Source of the DNA: DATKJS01 sp050015275
Lineage (GTDB): Bacteria; Acidobacteriota; Aminicenantia; Aminicenantales; Saccharicenantaceae
DNA length: 64,000 bases
Assembly: GCA_050015275.1 (NCBI GenBank)
Contig: JBEKBS010000004.1
Span: 1-64,000 of the forward strand
Direction of reading: 5' to 3'
Below are positions 59,844 to 64,000 of this stretch, in pieces (the first letter of the stretch is position 1; each line of letters starts with the position of its first letter). Both the position numbers and the translations under genes were made by a program. The notes below the pieces were generated by a model. The model saw nothing but the letters and a program-made list of their open reading frames with translations. It ran no database searches and was not told where the DNA came from.

Positions 59844-61319
59844 ATGGGCGAGCCTGAAAGCAAGACTCCCAGGCGGGGCCGTCGCGGCTCCGAAGTCAGG
59901 CCCGACATGAAGGCCTTCCAGAAGTCTGCCGTCGACCTCCTCATCCGGTTTCACATCGTCGTCAAGAACGCCAAGCTGTATCAGGCCAACAATGAGATGT
60001 TCCAGGAGCAGGCGACGGCGCTCTTCAGGAGTCTCGAGGCCTTCCTGAAGGAGGAAGGCGAAGCCTCGTTCCAGGTCCGGCAGAGCGCCCTGTTCTTCAA
60101 CGGCGTCCGGCTCAAGTTCGCCCTGGGGACCTACCCCATCTTCAAGTTCATTCTGGAGGCATTCCGGGTTCGGGAGATCGGCACGCTCGCCTTCTCGCCG
60201 GGGCTGACCGCGGAGGAGCTGGCCCGTTTCATTTCGGTCTTCGGGAAGCCGGGGAAAAGGGATGGTCCCGCCTGCCAGAAGCTCCTGGCCGACCTCGCCG
60301 ACGCGGACGTCCGCCACGTCAGCCTCGAAACGGCCTCGGCCACGGAAACCTTCACCAGCCTTCACAAGGATACGGCCCGGATCTTCTTCCTGAGCATCCT
60401 CCACCTCAAGGAGAGCTTCGAGCGCGACCAGCGGAACGAGCCGGTCCAGATCAACACCACGCGGCGCCTCATGCAGTCCATCTTCAACCATATCGTGGAC
60501 AACGAGTCGTTCATCTACGGCCTGACCAACCTCAAGAACTACGATGAGTACACCCTAAACCACTCCGTCAACGTCTGCATGCTGGCCCTCGCCCTCGGGC
60601 GGCGCCTCGGCCTGAGCCGGAGCGAACTGGTCGACCTCGGCATCGCCGCGTTCTTCCATGACCTCGGGAAGCTAGAGACCCCTGTCGGCATCCTCAACAA
60701 GCCGGCCAAGCTCAGCGAGGAGGAGCGGGAGATCATGGAGCAGCATCCCCAGCAGGGAGCGGAGAAGCTCATCCATCTCAAGGAATTCCGGCATCTGCCC
60801 CTGAGGGCCATCCATGTCGCCCTCGAGCACCATATCAAGGAAGACCTATCCGGCTATCCGCATTATTTCAAGAAGGGCGATATTAACCTCTTCAGCAAGA
60901 TCGTCAAGGTCGTGGACTATTTTGACGCCATCACGACCAAGCGCGTGTACCGGAAAAAGGTCCTTACTCGGGTGGAAGCTTTGAGCCTGATGCTCGAGTA
61001 CAGCGGTACCGAGTTCAACGCCGTCATCCTCAAGGCCTTCGTCAACCTGATGGGCGTGTTCCCGATCGGCACGCTGACGGCCTTGAACACGGGCGAGGTC
61101 GGGATCGTCGTCGATCTCAACCCTGACCCGCGGTTCATGCTCAGGCCCCAAATCAAGCTGATCGCTGACCCCGCGGGGAACAAGGTCGACGGCGAAGTCG
61201 TGGACCTTTCTGAAAGAAACCCGGAAACAAGGAAGTTCCCGAGGACCATCGTCAAGGCCCTGGACCCGAGCACCTACGAAATCGAGGTCGCCGACTACTT
61301 CCTGGCTCAGGCGCAGTGA
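59844..61319 (+). CDS. HD-GYP-domain phosphohydrolase with novel N-terminal sensor-like domain
   Basis: 491 residues, cytoplasmic. The N-terminal domain (about 28-130; 'AKLYQANNEMFQEQ', 'IGTLAFSPGLTAEELARFI') resembles that of the preceding HEAT protein. An HD-GYP domain fills about 225-410: 'LNHSVNVCMLALALGRRLGL', 'AAFFHDLGKLETPVGILNKP' (His272-Asp273), 'MEQHPQQGAEKL', 'HVALEHHIKEDLSGYPHYFK' (His329, His330, GYP 337-339) and 'VVDYFDAITTKRVYRK'. HD-GYP proteins degrade cyclic-di-GMP or related dinucleotides. Two positions differ from HHExxDGxGYP: Glu is Ile331 and the Gly after Asp is Leu335, so activity may be altered. A C-terminal beta domain follows. Paired with the HEAT gene. Confidence 0.88.
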   Translation: MGEPESKTPRRGRRGSEVRPDMKAFQKSAVDLLIRFHIVVKNAKLYQANNEMFQEQATALFRSLEAFLKEEGEASFQVRQSALFFNGVRLKFALGTYPIFKFILEAFRVREIGTLAFSPGLTAEELARFISVFGKPGKRDGPACQKLLADLADADVRHVSLETASATETFTSLHKDTARIFFLSILHLKESFERDQRNEPVQINTTRRLMQSIFNHIVDNESFIYGLTNLKNYDEYTLNHSVNVCMLALALGRRLGLSRSELVDLGIAAFFHDLGKLETPVGILNKPAKLSEEEREIMEQHPQQGAEKLIHLKEFRHLPLRAIHVALEHHIKEDLSGYPHYFKKGDINLFSKIVKVVDYFDAITTKRVYRKKVLTRVEALSLMLEYSGTEFNAVILKAFVNLMGVFPIGTLTALNTGEVGIVVDLNPDPRFMLRPQIKLIADPAGNKVDGEVVDLSERNPETRKFPRTIVKALDPSTYEIEVADYFLAQAQ

Positions 61320-61335
61320 TCCCTTCCCGGCTCTC

Positions 61336-61364
61336 TTGTCTCGTCAGGCCGATTCCTTTATCAT
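61336..61364 (+). promoter_or_regulatory. Candidate promoter for the GH78 rhamnosidase
   Basis: TTGTCT (61336-61341), 17 nt, TATCAT (61359-61364). The predicted start near 61371 gives a leader of about 50 nt. Confidence 0.48.
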
Positions 61365-61389
61365 GAGCGCAAGACGCCCCGGGCGGTAA

Positions 61390-61407
61390 CCAGCCACCCC
61401 TGGCTGG
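61390..61407 (+). promoter_or_regulatory. Leader hairpin before the GH78 ribosome site
   Basis: CCAGCCA-CCCC-TGGCTGG, a perfect 7-bp stem ending 2 nt before AAGGAG. It could act on translation initiation or mRNA stability. Confidence 0.5.
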
Positions 61408-61421
61408 AAAGGAGAGCTGCC

Positions 61422-64000
61422 ATGACGCCCTTGCCTCCCGTCGATCTGAGGTGCGAGTCCCTCGCCGAGCCCCTCGGCGTGGATGCCCCAAAGCCGAGGT
61501 TCTCCTGGCTCCACGTGAGCCCGGAGCGTGACGAGAGGCAGACCGGCTATTCGATCCTCGTCTCGTCGGCCCTGGAACTCTGCCAGAAGGAGATCGGTGA
61601 TTTCTGGGACGGCGGACAGCTCCAGGGCGAAAGCTCCTTCAACGTCGAGTACCAAGGCGATCCGCTCTTGAGCTGCACGCGATACTACTGGCGGGTTCGC
61701 TGGCGTGACAAGAACGGGGCGGAGAGTCCATGGAGCGAGATCGCCACGTTCGTCACCGGGTTCCTTTACGAGAGCGATTGGAAGGCCCGGTGGATCAGCG
61801 CCAGGAACATCCGCGAATTCAAGTCCCGGGGGAGCGTCGTCCTCGGCGAGGCCGGCCCTGAACTCGCCCAGGCCTTCGGCGTCTATTTGCGGAGGGAATT
61901 CGACCTTCGGGAGAAACCGGTCATGGCCCTGGCCTTCGTTTCCGGGCTCGGACACGGCGAGCTCCGGATCAACGGGCAGAAGGCCGGGGACCGCGTCCTC
62001 GACCCAGGCTGGACGGATTACCGGAGAAGGGCCCTTTATTCGACCTTCGACGTGACCGGGCTTCTTCGGGAAAAGAACGCCGCGGGGATCATCCTCGGGA
62101 ACGGCCGCCACATCAGGTCCTTCGGCTACGACGCGCCCCGGGCGACGGTCCGCATCGAGATCGAAGGCGAGAGCGGCGAGCGAAATGTCATCCTGTCCGA
62201 CGATACGTGGAAGACGTCCCTCGGCCCCCTCCAGGAAAACGGCATCTATTTCGGCGAAAAATACGATGCCCGCCTCGAGATGCCGGGGTGGGACGAACCG
62301 GGCTTCAACGATTCGGGCTGGGAAAAGGCCGTTATCGTCCCCGGTCCCCCCCTGGCCTCCCAGCTCATCCCCCCGGTCCGTGCCTGTCAACGTTTGAAAC
62401 CGGCCGATTTCTACGCCTCCGCGCCAGGGTCCTGGGTTTTCGATTTCGGCCAGAACATTTCCGGCTGGGTCCGGATGCAGGTCCAGGGTCCCATGGGAAC
62501 TGAGGTCCGGCTGAAGCACGCCGAGCTCGTTCACGAGGACGGCTCAGTGAACATGGGCCCCACGGAGAACGCCGAGGCCACGGATATCTACATCCTGAAG
62601 GGCCGCGGCCTTGAGACCTACGAGCCCCGCTTCACCTATCATGGCTTCCGCTATGTCGAGCTCAGCGGCTACCCGGGCGAACCGTCCGCCGACACCCTGG
62701 AAGCCCTCTTCGTCCACTCGGACGTCGAGACGGCCGGGGCATTTTCCTGCTCGAACGAGCTCATCAACAGGATCCACACCAATGTCCTGTGGGGGCAGCT
62801 GTCGAACCTTATGAGCATCCCCACGGACTGCCCGCAAAGGGACGAGCGGCACGGCTGGCTCGGCGACGCCCATCTCTCCGCCGAAGAGGCCATTTACAAC
62901 TTTGACATGTCGGGCTTTTACGCTAAGTTCCTTGAAGACATCCGGCTCGCCCAGAAGGAGGATGGCAGCCTGCCCGACGTGGCCCCGCCTTACCTGCCGA
63001 GCCTCTACCCGGCGGACCCGGCCTGGAGCGCGGCCTACGCGACGCTCGCATGGCTGCATTATGAGCATTACGAGGACGCCAAAGTCCTGGCCCGCCACTA
63101 TCCTAGCCTCAGGAAATATATCGACTTCCTCGGCCGGAACGCCGGGGGGCACATCATCAAAGGCCTGGGCAAGTACGGCGATTGGTGTCCTCCGGGCAGC
63201 ATCGTGCCCAAGAAGACCCCGGTGGAATTCACCTCGACCTGGTACTATTACCACGACGTCCTCCTTCTCGCGAAGATCGCCCGGGTTCTCGGCCGCGACG
63301 AGGAAGCCAAGGAATATGCCCGTCTCGCCGAAAACATCCTGGAGGCCTTCAACGCGACCTTCCTCGGCGACGACCAGTACGTCGCGATCCGGGTCAGCCG
63401 CATCGACAGCTATCCAAATCAGACGTCCAATGTCCTGCCTCTTTATCTGGACATGGTCCCTCCGGGGAAAAAGGGCAAGGTCCTCGAGAGCCTTCTCCGG
63501 AGCGTCGTCCGTCAGCAGGACGGCCACATCGATACGGGCATCCTGGGCACCCGATATATCCTGGACGTCCTGACCCGGAGCGGCCAGGCGGAAACGGCCT
63601 TCCGGATGGCGACCCTGAAAAGCTATCCGGGCTGGGGGTACATGATCGAAGAAGGCGCCACGACCCTCTGGGAGAGATGGGAAAAATTGACCGGGCCGGC
63701 GATGAACTCCCAGAACCATATCATGTTCGGGAGCGTTGATGCCTGGTTCTACAGGACGATCGGAGGCTTAAGCCTCCTCGAGCCCGGCTGGGAAAGGTTT
63801 CAGGTCAAGCCCCATATCCTCGGCGATCTGACGTCCGCCGAAGCGAGCCTGAAGACCGTCCGGGGTCCCATCCGCGCGGCCTGGAAGAAGGACGAGTCGT
63901 CCTTCGACCTCGAGGTCCTCGTGCCCGTGGGTTCAGCGGCCAGGGTCCATATCCCGGAGCTCTATAAGGACGGCCTGGTCACGGAATCCGGGAAAGTCAT
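61422..64000 (+). CDS. Glycoside hydrolase family 78 alpha-L-rhamnosidase, 3' end outside window
   Basis: 859 complete codons from the ATG at 61422 (AAAGGAG upstream), running off the window. No signal peptide ('MTPLPPVDLRCESLAEPLGV'), so it is cytoplasmic and would release L-rhamnose from imported oligosaccharides for RhaA and RhaB. Order of domains: an FN3-like N-terminal domain ('QTGYSILVSSALELCQ'), beta-sandwiches with 'VSGLGHGELRINGQKAGDRV' and 'DPGWTDYRRRALYSTFDVT', then the (alpha/alpha)6 catalytic domain with 'IPTDCPQRDERHGWLGDAHL' (catalytic acid region), 'YGDWCPPG', 'GYMIEEGATTLWERWEKL' and 'SQNHIMFGSVDAWFYRTIGG', and the start of the C-terminal sandwich. The catalytic domain is complete; only the last part of the C-terminal domain is missing. 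Confidence 0.93.
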   Translation, partial: MTPLPPVDLRCESLAEPLGVDAPKPRFSWLHVSPERDERQTGYSILVSSALELCQKEIGDFWDGGQLQGESSFNVEYQGDPLLSCTRYYWRVRWRDKNGAESPWSEIATFVTGFLYESDWKARWISARNIREFKSRGSVVLGEAGPELAQAFGVYLRREFDLREKPVMALAFVSGLGHGELRINGQKAGDRVLDPGWTDYRRRALYSTFDVTGLLREKNAAGIILGNGRHIRSFGYDAPRATVRIEIEGESGERNVILSDDTWKTSLGPLQENGIYFGEKYDARLEMPGWDEPGFNDSGWEKAVIVPGPPLASQLIPPVRACQRLKPADFYASAPGSWVFDFGQNISGWVRMQVQGPMGTEVRLKHAELVHEDGSVNMGPTENAEATDIYILKGRGLETYEPRFTYHGFRYVELSGYPGEPSADTLEALFVHSDVETAGAFSCSNELINRIHTNVLWGQLSNLMSIPTDCPQRDERHGWLGDAHLSAEEAIYNFDMSGFYAKFLEDIRLAQKEDGSLPDVAPPYLPSLYPADPAWSAAYATLAWLHYEHYEDAKVLARHYPSLRKYIDFLGRNAGGHIIKGLGKYGDWCPPGSIVPKKTPVEFTSTWYYYHDVLLLAKIARVLGRDEEAKEYARLAENILEAFNATFLGDDQYVAIRVSRIDSYPNQTSNVLPLYLDMVPPGKKGKVLESLLRSVVRQQDGHIDTGILGTRYILDVLTRSGQAETAFRMATLKSYPGWGYMIEEGATTLWERWEKLTGPAMNSQNHIMFGSVDAWFYRTIGGLSLLEPGWERFQVKPHILGDLTSAEASLKTVRGPIRAAWKKDESSFDLEVLVPVGSAARVHIPELYKDGLVTESGKV

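Overview
The window is high-GC bacterial chromosome. Two-thirds of it (about 1-37.7 kb and 52.3-64 kb) has one style: secreted peptidases (M1, S9/DPP-IV, C69), secreted plant-polysaccharide glycosidases (GH28, GH88/105, GH42, GH78), a seven-repeat SBBP/fibronectin-III surface protein, HEAT-repeat and HD-GYP proteins, and recurring sigma70-like promoters (TTGAnn, 16-18 nt, TAnnnT). This gene content suggests an Acidobacteriota-like heterotroph, perhaps Candidatus Aminicenantes. That assignment rests on gene content alone, since no rRNA or marker gene is present.

Layout. 0-2 kb (minus): serine hydrolase (cut by the window edge), CBM9-like secreted protein, YbaK/ProX deacylase. 2-6 kb: old yellow enzyme, then divergent GH88/105 and GH28 pectin enzymes. 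6.1-13 kb (plus): class-V aminotransferase, M1 aminopeptidase with a HEAT tail, DPP-IV-type peptidase and a divergent branched-chain aminotransferase, which together read as a peptide and amino-acid degradation block. 13-19.6 kb (minus): KefB/C antiporter, small P-loop kinase, GH42 and C69 dipeptidase, closed by a clear terminator. 19.8-27.3 kb: two small beta-barrel proteins around a YhiN-type flavoprotein and a Gfo/Idh/MocA dehydrogenase, plus the SBBP/FN3 giant. 27.5-32 kb: glycogen branching enzyme overlapping a GH57 protein. 32.1-37.7 kb: a five-gene MacB-type ABC exporter with three consecutive adaptor genes.

37.7-52.3 kb is different. It is more A/T-rich between genes, has other codon preferences in its glycolytic genes, and has long gene-poor gaps. 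It holds phosphohexomutase, a decayed 6-phosphofructokinase C-terminus, pyruvate kinase, phosphoglycerate mutase, an IS91-like transposase remnant, a 2906-residue cyclic beta-1,2-glucan synthase-like giant, and an unrecognised 59-residue membrane-protein gene between two perfect 38-nt repeats. The block ends at the 3' end of a tRNA-Arg(ACG) gene, the usual integration target for islands. No integrase and no second tRNA 3' fragment were found.

52.4-64 kb returns to the resident style: zinc alcohol dehydrogenase with a YprB-like exonuclease (4-nt overlap), rhamnulokinase and rhamnose isomerase, a HEAT protein and HD-GYP protein pair that appear to share an N-terminal domain, and a GH78 alpha-L-rhamnosidase cut by the window end. 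With the GH28, GH88/105 and GH42 genes this makes a dispersed system for rhamnose-rich pectin: extracytoplasmic backbone cleavage, cytoplasmic rhamnoside hydrolysis, then RhaA and RhaB.

The least explained objects are the 59-aa gene with its flanking repeats, the three-adaptor exporter, the HEAT/HD-GYP pair, and the glycolysis/cyclic-glucan island.
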